Counted from the stretch's first letter, positions 30,143 to 44,875 are shown. The stretch: DNA of 64,000 nucleotides from Billgrantia saliphila (GCF_002930105.1 NZ_PJRN01000017.1:1-64000); one strand, 5' to 3'. The notes: generated from the letters alone by a model not told the origin. A program made the numbers and translations.

Positions 30143-32127
30143 TCGCTATCTTCCTCGTCTTCGTCCCAGGGGGCGGGCTCGCTGCCGGGAGTGGCGGCCA
30201 AGCGCGGGAAATGCCGGCGAATCTCGGCGTAGAGTTCGCGCACGTCATCCACGTGGCGGCGTGAGAAGTGGAACGGCACCAGTTGGCCGACCTCGGCCGC
30301 GGCGGCGATCTCGCCACAGGCGCGGGCCGTCAGATGGCCGGTGCGTCGGGCCTGCTCGGCCTGGTCCTCGCGAAACGAGGCTTCGCAGAACAGCGCCTCG
30401 GCGCCGCGGGCGAGCGTGAGCAGGCGCTCGCGATTCGCGGGGGTATCGCCGAAGTCGGTGGCGTAGACCAGGCGTTTACCGGGCTGCGACAGCAGCAGGC
30501 GCTCCGCCAGCTCGGCGACTGCCCGCCGGCTGCCGTCGGGCAGGTCGATGAGCGCCTCGTCCATGCCGGCCAGCACACGCTGCTTGAGCTCGCCGAGCCA
30601 CGGGCCGGGTTTCCAGCCGTGCGCTTCCAGCCGCTCCTTGCGCACCTTGACCTGAACGTCCGACTCGTAGGCGAAAGCCAGCACCGGCGTGCCGTGATCC
30701 AACGTGACGGCGCGCACGCGAAAACTGGGCTCTAGGTGCAGCACGCCGTCATCCACCTCTCGTGGGGACAGCGCCTTCATCGGCTGGCCGGCGACGAGGC
30801 GGTAGGGCGCCAGGCGTTCACCGTGCAGCTCAAAGACCTCGAAGCGGGGCGCCTTCTCCTCGACGCGGTCCCACAGAATGCCGCGCATCAAGCCGTCCAG
30901 GTGGCCGGCGAGCCCGGGCGGGCCGTAGACCCGGCACGGCGTGTAGTCGCCGATGCGCGAGCGCAACAGCCACAGGAAGCCGCCGATATGGTCGAAGTGG
31001 GCATGGCTGATGAAAACGTCGCTGACCTGGTGGGCCAGTCGCGCCGGCAGCCGGCCGGGGTCGCCCAGGTCGAACAGCAGGCTGCGCTTGCGATGACGCA
31101 AGCGAAGATGCAGAAGCGGGTCACCGAACACGCCGTTGACCAGTGTGGCGCGCAGGCCGTCGAGGCGCAGCGTGGGGCGTGGGCCGTCCTGCGACTCCTG
31201 GGGTAGGCTGAGCGACGGCTCTTCGTCCGGTGCCGTGGCGTGTGGAGTGTGCAAGGGGCGGGCCGTGCCGAGCTGCCCTTCGCGATGGCGAACGGCGTCG
31301 CGAACCACCAGGGCGCGGGGAGTCGCTACCGGCACGGGAGCCCGCAGCCGCAGCCGCTCGTCTTCCAGGGCGAGCACCTCGCCCATGGCCAGGGTGCGAC
31401 CATCGACATCGAGCAGGCCGACTTGACGTCCCTGCCAGGCGGCCACGGCATCCCGCGGTGGCGGTGTGCCGAGGATGGCCAGGCCGGCGAGATCGAGCTC
31501 ATGGGTCGTGGCGTCGCTGAGGTAGGCGTCCCAGGCTTCGGTGCGCCAGAGAGTGCGCCGCTGCTTGCCTGGATGACGTGCTTCCGGCGCGGCCGGCAGG
31601 CTCAGTGTCTCCAAACCCAGCGAGACCCTTTCCTGAGAGTAGGGGTCGGGTTCGCCTTCGGGCGACTGGCGTACGACGGCACCGACGTTGCCGGCGCTGG
31701 CAAGTGCCGGCAGCAGCTCGGCGCCGCCGATGCCGCGTTCCACGCCTGGGGCGTCGACGAGCAGCGGCCCGGCCTCGACCCGTTCGGCAAGACGACGCAC
31801 CGCTTCCCCCAGCGGCAGGCGGAAGCGCGAGCCGTCCAGCGTGGCTAGTGCCTCGATGGCCTCGAGTCGCCATTCGCCGCCCTCCCCCCGCATCGGGTCC
31901 CAGCGGCCCAGGCACACGGCGCCGGGCGGGCCGAAGCCGGGCAGGCCGGGGTCAGCGGCCAGGCAGCGACAGGCGTCGCCGAGCTCGGCCAGCCGGGCCG
32001 CCACGCGGCGGGCGAGCGTGGTCTTGCCGCTGCCGGGCGGGCCGGTCAGCAGCACGCGCGGATGGCGGCGCAGCAGTTCGAGCAGGACGGTGTCGTCGGG
32101 AGAGTGCGGGGGCATCGGGATCGGCAT
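30139..32127 (-). CDS. Clp1/Grc3-like polynucleotide 5'-kinase fused to tRNase Z-like metallo-beta-lactamase
   Basis: The 662-residue protein has two modules. Residues 1 to about 300 resemble Clp1/Grc3/Nol9 RNA 5'-OH kinases: Walker A GPPGSGKTT (29-37), the DPGLPGFGPPGAVCLG block (59-74, compare DxGQ..xGPPG in the family), LLVDAPGVERGIGGAELL, and the closing GRQVGLLDVDGRTLAMGEV region. Residues from about 340 are a tRNase Z-like hydrolase: metal motif HAHFDH, LDHGTPVLAFAYE, YATDFGD, CEASF, GHLTARACGEIA and the final HFSRRH. This predicts one cytosolic enzyme that phosphorylates 5'-OH ends and cuts RNA 3' of a tRNA-like structure. The usual Q in DxGQ is L here. AAGGAG four bases upstream supports the ATG at 32127. 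Confidence 0.75.
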   Translation of the reverse strand: MPIPMPPHSPDDTVLLELLRRHPRVLLTGPPGSGKTTLARRVAARLAELGDACRCLAADPGLPGFGPPGAVCLGRWDPMRGEGGEWRLEAIEALATLDGSRFRLPLGEAVRRLAERVEAGPLLVDAPGVERGIGGAELLPALASAGNVGAVVRQSPEGEPDPYSQERVSLGLETLSLPAAPEARHPGKQRRTLWRTEAWDAYLSDATTHELDLAGLAILGTPPPRDAVAAWQGRQVGLLDVDGRTLAMGEVLALEDERLRLRAPVPVATPRALVVRDAVRHREGQLGTARPLHTPHATAPDEEPSLSLPQESQDGPRPTLRLDGLRATLVNGVFGDPLLHLRLRHRKRSLLFDLGDPGRLPARLAHQVSDVFISHAHFDHIGGFLWLLRSRIGDYTPCRVYGPPGLAGHLDGLMRGILWDRVEEKAPRFEVFELHGERLAPYRLVAGQPMKALSPREVDDGVLHLEPSFRVRAVTLDHGTPVLAFAYESDVQVKVRKERLEAHGWKPGPWLGELKQRVLAGMDEALIDLPDGSRRAVAELAERLLLSQPGKRLVYATDFGDTPANRERLLTLARGAEALFCEASFREDQAEQARRTGHLTARACGEIAAAAEVGQLVPFHFSRRHVDDVRELYAEIRRHFPRLAATPGSEPAPWDEDEEDSD

Positions 32128-32178
32128 GGCGCTCCTTGCTCTGCGTGTCCTAGCCACAGTGTGGGCGATAGCCTCTGA

Positions 32179-33069
<891 letters not shown>

Positions 33070-33187
33070 AGGGGTGGTCGAAGCGAGGAGAATCCTGTAA
33101 TATCCCCAAAATTTTGGCCGGGCGCCTGAAAACAGCAGACCCACTGCGCGCTTGTTGCGTGGCCAGGCCCCGAGCAATACCGACAAC

Positions 33188-33317
33188 AAGCGGGATGAAA
33201 CCGGTTTTTCCTATCGGCTTCGTCCCGCTTTTTTACGAGCCGAATCTGTCGTTGCGGCATCGGCCGCAGAGTCCGCACCCCTCGGGCTCGCATCAGCATG
33301 GGAGGAAGTTACGTTGA
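33188..33317 (+). promoter_or_regulatory. carAB leader: terminator hairpin crossed by a 40-codon leader ORF
   Basis: A long stem, AAGCGGGA (33188-33195) pairing with TCCCGCTT (33223-33230) and extended by GAA/TTC and CCG/CGG, is followed by a T run to 33234. It is either the dapB terminator or a carAB attenuator. A 40-codon ORF (33195-33317, [15 protein letters not shown]...) runs through the hairpin and its stop overlaps the carA start as TTGA. This layout recalls the pyrBI leader. The ORF lacks a clear ribosome binding site. Confidence 0.45.
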
Positions 33318-34459
33318 ACAGACCCGCGATCCTGGCCCTGGAAGACGGCAGCGTGTTTCACGGCACGGCCATCGGCGCCGATGGGCAAACCAGCGGTGAG
33401 GTGGTGTTCAATACGGCCATGACCGGCTATCAGGAGATCCTGACCGACCTCTCCTATACCCGACAGATCGTGACCCTGACCTACCCGCACATCGGCAATA
33501 CCGGGGTCAACGCCGAGGACGTCGAGTCCGACGGCATCGCCGCTGCTGGCCTGGTGATCCGCGACCTGCCGCTCGTCGCCAGCAACTTCCGCTCCGAGCA
33601 GTCGCTTTCGGATTACCTGAAGAGTCGAAACGTGCTCGGCATCGCCGATATCGACACCCGCCGCCTGACCCGCATCCTGCGCGACAAGGGAGCCCAGAAC
33701 GGGGCGATCCTCGCCGGCGCCGAGGCCGAAGGCGACGGTGCCGTCGAGCGGGCGTTGGTCGCGGCGCGCGACTTCCCCGGCCTCAAGGGCATGGACCTGG
33801 CCAAGGAGGTCTCGTGCAAGCAGGCCTATGAGTGGCACGAGGCCGAGTGGGCGCTGGGCCAGGGCAATCTCGATGCCACCGGCAGCGAGCGCCCTTTTCA
33901 CGTGGTGGTCTACGACTACGGCGTTAAGTACAACATCCTGCGCATGCTCGCCTCGCGCGGCTGTCGCCTTACCGTGGTGCCGGCACAGACCCCGGCCGCC
34001 GAGGTGCTGGCCAAGCACCCCGACGGCATCCTGCTGGCCAACGGCCCCGGCGACCCCGCGCCCTGCGACTATGCCATCAAGGCGATCCAGGAGCTGCTCG
34101 AGACCGACATTCCGGTGTTCGGTATCTGTCTGGGCCACCAGCTGCTGGCGCTGGCCGCCGGCGCCAAGACGGTGAAGATGAATCATGGCCATCACGGTGC
34201 CAACCACCCGGTGCAGGACCTCGACAGCGGCCGCGTGATGATCACCAGCCAGAACCACGGCTTCGCCGTCGACGAGTCGAGCCTGCCGAGCAATGTGCGC
34301 GCCATTCATCGCTCGCTGTTCGACGGCACGCTGCAGGGCATCGAGCTGACCGACCGTCCGGCTTTCAGCTTCCAGGGACACCCGGAGGCGAGCCCGGGGC
34401 CGCGCGACGTGTCGCCGCTGTTCGATCGCTTCGTCGAAATGATGAAGGCCCGCCGCTAG
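33314..34459 (+). CDS. carA: Carbamoyl-phosphate synthase, small (glutaminase) subunit
   Basis: The 381-residue subunit hydrolyses glutamine and passes ammonia to CarB for carbamoyl phosphate, used in pyrimidine and arginine synthesis. The N-terminal domain starts [16 protein letters not shown]. The C-terminal class I amidotransferase domain has the catalytic cysteine near residue 271 in FGICLGHQ and the histidine in [12 protein letters not shown]. The TTG at 33314 is chosen: GGAGGA is eight bases away, and the resulting N-terminus matches the family. E. coli carA also begins with TTG. Confidence 0.95.
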   Translation: MNRPAILALEDGSVFHGTAIGADGQTSGEVVFNTAMTGYQEILTDLSYTRQIVTLTYPHIGNTGVNAEDVESDGIAAAGLVIRDLPLVASNFRSEQSLSDYLKSRNVLGIADIDTRRLTRILRDKGAQNGAILAGAEAEGDGAVERALVAARDFPGLKGMDLAKEVSCKQAYEWHEAEWALGQGNLDATGSERPFHVVVYDYGVKYNILRMLASRGCRLTVVPAQTPAAEVLAKHPDGILLANGPGDPAPCDYAIKAIQELLETDIPVFGICLGHQLLALAAGAKTVKMNHGHHGANHPVQDLDSGRVMITSQNHGFAVDESSLPSNVRAIHRSLFDGTLQGIELTDRPAFSFQGHPEASPGPRDVSPLFDRFVEMMKARR

Positions 34460-34509
34460 GCCGAGCCCCGAAACGTCACCACTCGTCACCTTATTTAGCG
34501 GGGAGCACC

Positions 34510-37736
<3,227 letters not shown>

Positions 37737-37740
<4 letters not shown>

Positions 37741-38213
37741 ACAAGGTCCCGATGACCGTCGCAGGCGAGGCGCGCCTGCGTGAGGAGCTGGAACAGCTCA
37801 AGGGTGTCGAGCGTCCTCGGGTGATCGATGCCATCGCCGAGGCTCGCGAGCACGGCGATCTGAAGGAGAACGCCGAATACCATGCGGCGCGCGAGCAGCA
37901 GGGCTTCATCGAGGGACGAATCAAGGAGATCGAGAGCAAGCTCTCCAGCGCCCAGGTGATCGACGTGCAGAAGCTGCCGCAGACCGGCAAGGTGATCTTC
38001 GGCGTCACCGTCGAGCTGATCAACCTCAACAACGACGAGGAGGTCAGCTACCAGATCGTCGGCGAGGACGAGGCCGACATCAAGGCGGGCAAGATTTCCG
38101 TCACCTCGCCCATCGCGCGTGCCCTGATCGGCAAGGAGGAGGGTGACGTGGTGGTGGTCAACACGCCGGGCGGCGAGGTGGAGTACGAGATTTCAGGCGT
38201 CCGACATCTCTGA
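37737..38213 (+). CDS. greA: Transcription elongation factor GreA
   Basis: The 158-residue factor rescues backtracked RNA polymerase by stimulating transcript cleavage. The N-terminal coiled coil (residues 1-75) carries the acidic tip in [21 protein letters not shown]. The C-terminal FKBP-like domain ends with [23 protein letters not shown]. It overlaps carB (ATGA), so it is translated with the carAB mRNA. Confidence 0.97.
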
Positions 38214-38217
38214 CCCA

Positions 38218-38252
38218 AGCTTGAAGCCTTGAGCTGGAAGCATGAAGAAACA
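38218..38252 (+). repeat. Five-copy AGCnnGA heptad array after greA
   Basis: Consecutive 7-base units AGCTTGA, AGCCTTG, AGCTGGA, AGCATGA and AGAAACA begin four bases after the greA stop and run into the terminator stem. Related arrays follow pnp and the thiolase gene. Confidence 0.6.
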
Positions 38253-38283
38253 ACACCCCGCGACCATGGCCGCGGGGTGTTTG
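38252..38283. terminator. Terminator between greA and yhbY (bidirectional)
   Basis: AACACCCCGCG and CGCGGGGTGTT form an 11-bp stem around ACCATGGC; TT follows on the plus strand and a T-rich TTGTTTCTTC on the minus strand. It lies between convergent genes. Confidence 0.8.
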
Positions 38284-38330
38284 GTATCTGGAGGTGCTAC
38301 ATCATGCTGGCTTCCAGCGCGCGAAGCGCG

Positions 38331-38657
38331 TCAGTGCCGGCCGTGGTGATTCTCGAAGCGCTTCACGTTGGACAGCTTCGGATTGGCCTGGGGATTCTTG
38401 CGGTAGAGCAGCGCCATCTTGCCGATGGTCTGCACGCGCTCGGCGCCGCTCGCCTCCAGCAGTTCATCGAGCATCGCAGCACGGTCGTCGCGCTCCGGCA
38501 GGGCCAGCTTCACCTTGATCAGCTCGTGATCCGACAGCGCCCGGTCGAGCTCGGCCAGCACGCCCTCGGAAACGCCGTTCTCCGAGACCGTGACCACGGG
38601 GTTCAGGTGGTGGCCGATGCTGCGGAATGCTTTCTTTTGTGCCTGTGACAAGCTCAT
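38331..38657 (-). CDS. yhbY: Ribosome assembly RNA-binding protein YhbY
   Basis: The 108-residue protein has a single CRM (CRS1-YhbY) RNA-binding domain: [20 protein letters not shown], the [12 protein letters not shown] core and [11 protein letters not shown] near the end. It associates with pre-50S particles in E. coli. The start [12 protein letters not shown] at 38657 gives the usual length. It diverges from rlmE, a conserved pairing near ftsH. Confidence 0.93.
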   Translation of the reverse strand: MSLSQAQKKAFRSIGHHLNPVVTVSENGVSEGVLAELDRALSDHELIKVKLALPERDDRAAMLDELLEASGAERVQTIGKMALLYRKNPQANPKLSNVKRFENHHGRH

Positions 38658-38820
38658 GGTATCTTGCGTCTTCCCGGTTGCGCGTAACCTGTCATGGTAC
38701 GGTGAAATGCGCGTCGGCGAAAGCATGACAGTCCCATGTCGGGTTCTGTTCAGCTTCGCGTCACACCGACCCAGGCCGACTGGCCTGCTCGTGGTCCGAA
38801 ATATCAATCAAGGTGATCGT

Positions 38821-39507
38821 GTGGCTCGATCCTCTTCCTCGTCTCGCGGCGGCGGGCCTGAAGCCTCGCGTCAGCAGCGCGGCAAGCGCACCGTCAGCAA
38901 GACCTCGGCCTCCTGGCTCAAGGAGCACTTCGACGACCGTTTCGTGCAGCAGAGCTGGCAGGACGGTTATCGCAGTCGTGCCAGCTACAAGCTGCTCGCG
39001 CTCGACGAGAAGGATCGCCTGCTCAAACCGGGCATGACAGTGATCGACCTGGGCGCGGCACCCGGCGGCTGGAGCCAGGTGGCTGCGGACAAGGTCGGCG
39101 ACCACGGTATGGTGATCGCCTCCGACATCCTCGAAATGGATGCCCTGGCCGGCGTCGAGTTCATCCAGGGCGACTTCACCGAGGAGGCCGTGCTCGAAGC
39201 GATCCTCGCCGTGCTGGGCGATCGCCCAGTCGATCTCGTGATGTCCGATATGGCGCCCAACATGAGCGGCATGAGCGCCATCGACCAGCCGCAAGCCATG
39301 TACCTGGTGGAACTGGCGCTGGACCTGGCTCGACAGACGCTGGCGCCGGGCGGCTGCTTCCTGGCCAAGGTATTCCAGGGCGAAGGCTTCGACGCCTATC
39401 TCAAGGAGCTGCGTGCCAGTTTCGATCGAGTGGTGACCCGCAAGCCGGAGGCTTCGCGCACCCGTTCGCGGGAAGTCTACCTGCTGGCGGAAGGATTTCA
39501 TGGCTGA
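38821..39507 (+). CDS. rlmE: 23S rRNA (uridine-2'-O-)-methyltransferase RlmE (FtsJ)
   Basis: The 228-residue SAM-dependent enzyme methylates U2552 of 23S rRNA. The SAM site [15 protein letters not shown] lies at about residues 75-89, with catalytic residues in SDMAPNMSG and [11 protein letters not shown] Ser/Arg/Gly-rich N-terminal tail precedes [10 protein letters not shown]. The GTG at 38821 is used, with AAGGTG five bases upstream. It lies between divergent yhbY and ftsH; rlmE-ftsH-folP-glmM is a conserved order. Confidence 0.95.
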   Translation: MARSSSSSRGGGPEASRQQRGKRTVSKTSASWLKEHFDDRFVQQSWQDGYRSRASYKLLALDEKDRLLKPGMTVIDLGAAPGGWSQVAADKVGDHGMVIASDILEMDALAGVEFIQGDFTEEAVLEAILAVLGDRPVDLVMSDMAPNMSGMSAIDQPQAMYLVELALDLARQTLAPGGCFLAKVFQGEGFDAYLKELRASFDRVVTRKPEASRTRSREVYLLAEGFHG

Positions 39508-39732
39508 GTCGTCTCTGCACGACTCGGTCTCGTTCGCGGCCGATCCGGCCGGCCGCGACAGCGACCTGTTAGATAGTGACAGACTAATGACGCCATGGCC
39601 GGACAGCACCGCCCAACTGTGTCACAGTGTGGGGTATAGGATGGTTGTCTGGCCGGGTGGAACATGCCCTGCCGTCCGTGGTCATAGAGCCAGGCGTTAC
39701 GGCCGAGAGATGCTTGCAATGAGGGTAGTCCC

Positions 39733-41751
39733 TTGAACGATATGGCGAAGAACTTGATTCTGTGGTTGGTCATCGCGGCAGTGCTGCTAACGGTGTTCAA
39801 CAACTTCAGCGTCGATAGCACCCCGCAAACGATGAACTACTCCCAGTTCGTCCAGCAGGTGCAGAATCAGCAGGTCCGCAGCGTGACCATCGACGGCTAC
39901 ACCATCAGCGGTGAGCGCGTTGACGGCTCGCAGTTTCAGACCATCCGACCGGCGGCGGAAGACCCCAAGCTGATGGATGATTTGCTCTCCAACAATGTCA
40001 CCGTGGTGGGCAAGGAGCCGCAGCAGCAGAGTCTGTGGACCCGCTTGCTGATTGCAAGCTTCCCGATCCTGCTGATACTGGCCATCTTCATGTTCTTCAT
40101 GCGCCAGATGCAGGGTGGTGGTGCCGGCAAGGGCGGACCGATGAGTTTCGGCAAGTCCAAGGCCAAGTTGCTGTCTCAGGACCAGATCAAGACCACCTTC
40201 GCCGACGTCGCCGGCTGCGACGAGGCCAAGGAGGAAGTCGAGGAACTGGTCGACTTTCTGCGCGATCCCTCCAAGTTCCAGCGTTTGGGCGGCACCATCC
40301 CGCGCGGCGTGCTGATGGTGGGCCCGCCGGGAACGGGCAAGACGCTGCTGGCGAAATCCATCGCCGGCGAGGCCAAGGTGCCGTTCTTCTCGATCTCTGG
40401 CTCCGACTTCGTCGAGATGTTCGTCGGCGTGGGCGCTTCCCGCGTGCGTGACATGTTCGAGCAGGCCAAGAAGCAGGCCCCTTGCATCATCTTCATCGAC
40501 GAGATAGACGCCGTGGGCCGTTCGCGCGGCGCCGGCATGGGTGGCGGCAACGACGAGCGCGAGCAGACCCTCAACCAGCTGCTGGTGGAGATGGACGGCT
40601 TCGAGGCTAACGAGGGCATCATCGTCATTGCGGCCACTAACCGCCCTGACGTACTCGACCCCGCGCTGCTGCGTCCGGGGCGCTTTGACCGTCAGGTGGT
40701 AGTGCCTCTGCCCGACATCCGCGGTCGCGAGCATATTCTCAACGTACACCTGCGCAAGGTGCCGCTGGGCGACGACGTCAAGCCGTCGCTGATTGCCCGC
40801 GGTACCCCGGGTTTCTCCGGCGCCGATCTGGCCAACCTGGTCAACGAGGCGGCATTGTTCGCCGCTCGTCGCAACAAGCGACTGGTGAGCATGGAAGAGT
40901 TGGAGCTGGCCAAGGACAAGATCATGATGGGCGCCGAGCGCCGCTCCATGGTCATGACCGACAAGGAGAAGCTCAACACCGCCTATCACGAGTCGGGGCA
41001 CGCCATCATCGGTCTGGTGATGCCGGAGCACGACCCGGTCTACAAGGTGACCATCATTCCGCGTGGGCGAGCGCTGGGCGTGACCATGTTCCTGCCCGAG
41101 CAGGATCGCTACAGTCTGTCGCGCCAACAGTTGATCAGCCAGATCTGCTCGCTGTTCGGCGGTCGCATCGCTGAGGAGATGACCCTGGGGCCGAATGGCG
41201 TCACCACCGGGGCGTCCAACGACATCAAGCGTGCCACCGAGCTGGCCCACAATATGGTCGCCAAGTGGGGTTTGTCCGAGGAAATGGGCCCGATCATGTA
41301 CGACGAGGACGAGTCCCACCAGTTCCTCGGCGGCCCGGGCCAGGGCGGCGGCAAGCTTAAGTCCGGTGAAACCACCACCCGGCTCGACAAGGAAGTGCGC
41401 AAGATCATCGACGAGTGTTACGCCGAGGCGAAGCGCATTCTCGAGGAGAACCGCGACAAGCTCGATGCCATGGCCGAGGCGCTGATGCTATACGAGACCA
41501 TTGACGCCGACCAGCTACGCGACATCATGGAAGGCCGCAAGCCCCGCCCGCCGAAGGACTGGGAAGACGGCGACTCCGGCAGCGGCTCGCCGATTGTCGG
41601 CGAAGCCGAGCCCAAGCGCGACGAGGCGCCGGCAGCCGAGCCGACCGACAGCGGCAACAGCAGTGATGGCGGGGATCAGGGTGACGAGGACGAGGACGAA
41701 GATACCCGTCGCCGTCCCTCCGATCCGCTGGGCGGCCCCGCCGGGTCGTGA
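39733..41751 (+). CDS. ftsH: ATP-dependent zinc metalloprotease FtsH
   Basis: The 672-residue inner-membrane AAA protease degrades misfolded membrane proteins and short-lived regulators such as sigma-32 and LpxC. Two N-terminal membrane helices (about residues 5-25 and 100-122) flank a periplasmic domain. The AAA module has Walker A GPPGTGKT (197-204), and the zinc site is HESGH (419-423). The C-terminal tail is long and very acidic ([10 protein letters not shown]). The TTG at 39733 with GAGGG seven bases upstream is preferred; an ATG at 39742 would give the shorter MAKNLILW form. Confidence 0.97.
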   Translation: MNDMAKNLILWLVIAAVLLTVFNNFSVDSTPQTMNYSQFVQQVQNQQVRSVTIDGYTISGERVDGSQFQTIRPAAEDPKLMDDLLSNNVTVVGKEPQQQSLWTRLLIASFPILLILAIFMFFMRQMQGGGAGKGGPMSFGKSKAKLLSQDQIKTTFADVAGCDEAKEEVEELVDFLRDPSKFQRLGGTIPRGVLMVGPPGTGKTLLAKSIAGEAKVPFFSISGSDFVEMFVGVGASRVRDMFEQAKKQAPCIIFIDEIDAVGRSRGAGMGGGNDEREQTLNQLLVEMDGFEANEGIIVIAATNRPDVLDPALLRPGRFDRQVVVPLPDIRGREHILNVHLRKVPLGDDVKPSLIARGTPGFSGADLANLVNEAALFAARRNKRLVSMEELELAKDKIMMGAERRSMVMTDKEKLNTAYHESGHAIIGLVMPEHDPVYKVTIIPRGRALGVTMFLPEQDRYSLSRQQLISQICSLFGGRIAEEMTLGPNGVTTGASNDIKRATELAHNMVAKWGLSEEMGPIMYDEDESHQFLGGPGQGGGKLKSGETTTRLDKEVRKIIDECYAEAKRILEENRDKLDAMAEALMLYETIDADQLRDIMEGRKPRPPKDWEDGDSGSGSPIVGEAEPKRDEAPAAEPTDSGNSSDGGDQGDEDEDEDTRRRPSDPLGGPAGS

Positions 41752-41765
41752 TCCGGCCCTCCACG

Positions 41766-41789
41766 CAGGCGCCCCTCCGGGGCGCCTTT
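41766..41789 (+). terminator. Likely terminator of ftsH
   Basis: AGGCGCCCC-TC-CGGGGCGCCT followed by TTG lies 15 bases after the ftsH stop. The T run is short, so read-through into folP is possible. Confidence 0.6.
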
Positions 41790-41844
41790 GCCGTGCGGGC
41801 GCCACACTCCCTTTCGTTCCGTCCTGCTCCACGGAATCCATGAC

Positions 41845-42711
41845 ATGACCGAAACCGCTTCGCCGACCTGGCTGCCGTGTGGCCGGCATCGCCTCGATCT
41901 TTCCTTCCCCCGTGTCATGGGGATCCTCAACGTAACGCCCGACTCCTTTTCCGATGGTGGCTGCCATATCCTTCTCGACGATGCCATGCGCCACGCCGAG
42001 CGCATGTTGGCTGAGGGGGCGGCGATCATCGATGTGGGCGGCGAATCGACCCGCCCCGGCGCGCAACCGGTTTCCACCCAGCAGGAGCTCGACCGGGTGG
42101 CGCCGGTGGTCGAGCGCCTCATCTGCGAGTTCGACGCGCTGGTCTCGGTGGATACCAGCTGTCCGACGGTTATGCGCGAGACCGCGGCGCTGGGCGCGGG
42201 TATGATCAACGACGTGCGTGCCCTGCAGCGTGAGGGAGCCATCGAGGCGGCACTGGGCACGGGGCTGCCGGTATGCCTGATGCACATCCAGGGCGAGCCG
42301 CAGGACATGCAGCAGTCGCCTCGCTATGATGCTCCCATCGAGGAGGCAGTGATCGATTTTCTCGAGGCGCGCGTAACGGCCTGTGAGGCGGTGGGGCTGC
42401 GCCGCGAGCGCCTGCTGCTCGATCCCGGCTTCGGATTCGGTAAGACGGTCGAGCACAACCTGCGCCTGCTCAATCGCATGGATCGGGTGACTCGCCTGAA
42501 CCTGCCGCTGCTCGTGGGCATGTCGCGCAAGAGCATGATCGGCAAGGTGCTGGGGCGACCGGTGGAGGAGCGTCTTCCGGGTGGCCTGGCACTGGCATCG
42601 CTTGCGGTCGAGCGCGGCGCCAGGATCCTTCGCGTCCATGATGTCGGCCCTGTCCTGGATGCGGTGAACATGACATGGGCCGTGCTAAGGGAAGGCTGCG
42701 AGCATGACTAG
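41845..42711 (+). CDS. folP: Dihydropteroate synthase
   Basis: The 288-residue TIM-barrel enzyme joins p-aminobenzoate to the pterin pyrophosphate in folate synthesis and is the sulfonamide target. Signatures are [16 protein letters not shown] (about residues 25-40), [28 protein letters not shown] and GMSRKSMIG. The ATG at 41845 is chosen by alignment; the ribosome binding site is only moderate. It overlaps glmM by 8 bases. Confidence 0.95.
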   Translation: MTETASPTWLPCGRHRLDLSFPRVMGILNVTPDSFSDGGCHILLDDAMRHAERMLAEGAAIIDVGGESTRPGAQPVSTQQELDRVAPVVERLICEFDALVSVDTSCPTVMRETAALGAGMINDVRALQREGAIEAALGTGLPVCLMHIQGEPQDMQQSPRYDAPIEEAVIDFLEARVTACEAVGLRRERLLLDPGFGFGKTVEHNLRLLNRMDRVTRLNLPLLVGMSRKSMIGKVLGRPVEERLPGGLALASLAVERGARILRVHDVGPVLDAVNMTWAVLREGCEHD

Positions 42712-44053
42712 AAAATACTTCGGTACGGATGGCATTCGCGGAACGGTTGGTGAGTACCCCATCACGCCCGATTTTATGCTCAAGCTGGGCTGGGCCATGG
42801 GCCGGGTGCTGGCTCGCGATTCCGGCCGCGCGCGGGTATTGATCGGCAAGGATACGCGTATCTCAGGCTACATGTTCGAGTCTGCCCTAGAAGCTGGACT
42901 CTCTGCCGCCGGCGTCGACGTGGCGCTGCTCGGCCCCATGCCCACGCCGGGCATCGCGTACCTGACGCGCACCTTCCGCGCCGATGCCGGCATCGTCATC
43001 TCGGCCTCACACAACCCTTTCGCCGACAACGGCATCAAATTCTTTTCCACAGCGGGCACCAAGCTCGCTGATGCGATCGAGGAGCGCATCGAGGCTGTGC
43101 TCGACGAGCCGCTGACTACGGTAGCGGCAGGCAAGCTGGGCAAGGCCGTGCGCATCGACGATGCCGCCGGTCGCTACATCGAGTTCTGCAAGTCGACCAT
43201 CCCCAATCGTGTCAGTCTGCACGGATTGCGCATGGTCCTCGACTGCGCCCACGGGGCTACCTACCACATCGCCCCCAATGTCTTCCGCGAGCTGGGCGCC
43301 GAGATCAGTCTGGTCGGTGCCAGCCCCGACGGTCTCAATATCAACCGCGAAGTGGGTTCCACCTCACCGGCCAGCCTGCGCGCCGCAGTGATCCAGCAGG
43401 GCGCCGACCTGGGTATCGCCTTCGACGGTGACGGCGACCGGGTGCTGATGGTCGATGCCGACGGCCGCGAGATCGACGGTGACGACATTCTCTACCTGAT
43501 CGCGCGCGATCGGCATGAGCGCGGGCAGCTCCAGGGGGGCGTCGTAGGTACCTTGATGACCAACTTCGGGCTGGCCATGGCGCTGGAGCGCATGGATATT
43601 CCCTTCGAGCGGGTCAAGGTCGGCGACCGCTACGTGGTCGAGCGTCTGCTGGAAAACAACTGGCAGCTCGGCGGCGAGTCATCGGGCCATATCGTCTGCG
43701 CCGACGTGCAGAGCACCGGCGATGGGATCGTCTCGGCGCTGCAGGTGCTGGCGATCATGGTCAGCGAGGGCAAGCCGCTGCAGTCGCTGCTCTCGGGGCT
43801 GGAGAAAGTGCCTCAGGCGCTGGTCAACGTGCGCCTGACGCCGGGCAGCGACGCCAAGGCGCTGATCGATGCCCCCGCGGTGAAGGATGCCGTGGCCGCG
43901 CTGGAGGAGCAGTTGGGCGACGAGGGGCGGGTGCTGCTGCGTCCTTCGGGTACCGAGCCGCTGATACGTGTCATGGTTGAAGGCCGGGCGCACCTCGATG
44001 TCGAGGCGTTGGCTCGACAGTTGGCCGACGAGGTGGAAGGGGTGTTGGTCTGA
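42704..44053 (+). CDS. glmM: Phosphoglucosamine mutase
   Basis: The 449-residue enzyme converts glucosamine 6-phosphate to the 1-phosphate for peptidoglycan and lipopolysaccharide. It starts [22 protein letters not shown]. The phosphoserine is near residue 102 in ISASHNPF. The metal loop [13 protein letters not shown] (about 240) and sugar loop GGESSGHIV (about 323) are present, and the phosphate-binding loop [15 protein letters not shown] closes the protein. The overlap with folP is conserved in enterics. Confidence 0.97.
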   Translation: MTRKYFGTDGIRGTVGEYPITPDFMLKLGWAMGRVLARDSGRARVLIGKDTRISGYMFESALEAGLSAAGVDVALLGPMPTPGIAYLTRTFRADAGIVISASHNPFADNGIKFFSTAGTKLADAIEERIEAVLDEPLTTVAAGKLGKAVRIDDAAGRYIEFCKSTIPNRVSLHGLRMVLDCAHGATYHIAPNVFRELGAEISLVGASPDGLNINREVGSTSPASLRAAVIQQGADLGIAFDGDGDRVLMVDADGREIDGDDILYLIARDRHERGQLQGGVVGTLMTNFGLAMALERMDIPFERVKVGDRYVVERLLENNWQLGGESSGHIVCADVQSTGDGIVSALQVLAIMVSEGKPLQSLLSGLEKVPQALVNVRLTPGSDAKALIDAPAVKDAVAALEEQLGDEGRVLLRPSGTEPLIRVMVEGRAHLDVEALARQLADEVEGVLV

Positions 44054-44121
44054 CACCGCGAAGGTTGTCTTGACCTGGCGCCTCCTATACCATTTCGCTC
44101 CACTTTGAAAGAGGACGCCGC

Positions 44122-44871
44122 ATGCGAACGCCGCTGATCGCCGGGAACTGGAAGATGAACGGCTCGGCCTCTCTGGTCGAGGATTTCGGTCGTGCCTTTA
44201 CCGAGAAGACGCTCCCGGCGTCGCTGGACGTGGTCATACTGCCGCCCTTTCCCTACCTGGACGCGGCGCGGCGCGCCTTCGACGGCACGCGCCTGCGCCT
44301 GGGTGCGCAAACGCTGAACCCGCTGCACTCCGGTGCCCGCACCGGTGAGGTGAGCGGACGCATGCTCAAGGAGTTCGGTGTCGAGTTCGCCCTGGTGGGG
44401 CACTCCGAGCGCCGCCAGCTCTACCGTGAGGACGATGCGGCCGTCCACGATCGGCTGCTGGCAGCGCTGAGCGCCGACATTACGCCGATCCTGTGTGTCG
44501 GCGAGACGCTGGAGGAGCGCGACGCCGGCAAGACCAAGGAAGTGGTCCTGCGCCAGGTGGGCTACGTGATGGCACGCCTGGAGCCGGAACAGCGCACGCG
44601 AATTGTCATCGCCTACGAGCCGGTGTGGGCCATCGGCACGGGGCGCACGGCGACTCCCGATCAGGCACAGGAGGTCATGGCCGGGATTCGCGAATACCAG
44701 GCCAGCTTCGACCGCGACCTGGCGGCGAGCATGCGCCTGCTCTATGGCGGCAGCATGAATGCCGGCAACGCGGCCGAGCTGCTGGCTCAGCCCGATATCG
44801 ACGGCGGCCTGGTGGGCGGTGCTTCGCTCAAGGTCGACGACTTCCTAGCCATTTGTCAGTCAGCAGGTTGA
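44122..44871 (+). CDS. tpiA: Triosephosphate isomerase
   Basis: The 249-residue TIM barrel interconverts dihydroxyacetone phosphate and glyceraldehyde 3-phosphate. Catalytic residues are visible: lysine in GNWKMNG, histidine in LVGHSERR and glutamate in IAYEPVWAIGTG. AAAGAGGA precedes the ATG. It also receives the dihydroxyacetone phosphate that inositol breakdown would produce. secG follows four bases after its stop. Confidence 0.97.
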   Translation: MRTPLIAGNWKMNGSASLVEDFGRAFTEKTLPASLDVVILPPFPYLDAARRAFDGTRLRLGAQTLNPLHSGARTGEVSGRMLKEFGVEFALVGHSERRQLYREDDAAVHDRLLAALSADITPILCVGETLEERDAGKTKEVVLRQVGYVMARLEPEQRTRIVIAYEPVWAIGTGRTATPDQAQEVMAGIREYQASFDRDLAASMRLLYGGSMNAGNAAELLAQPDIDGGLVGGASLKVDDFLAICQSAG

Positions 44872-44875
44872 ATCC

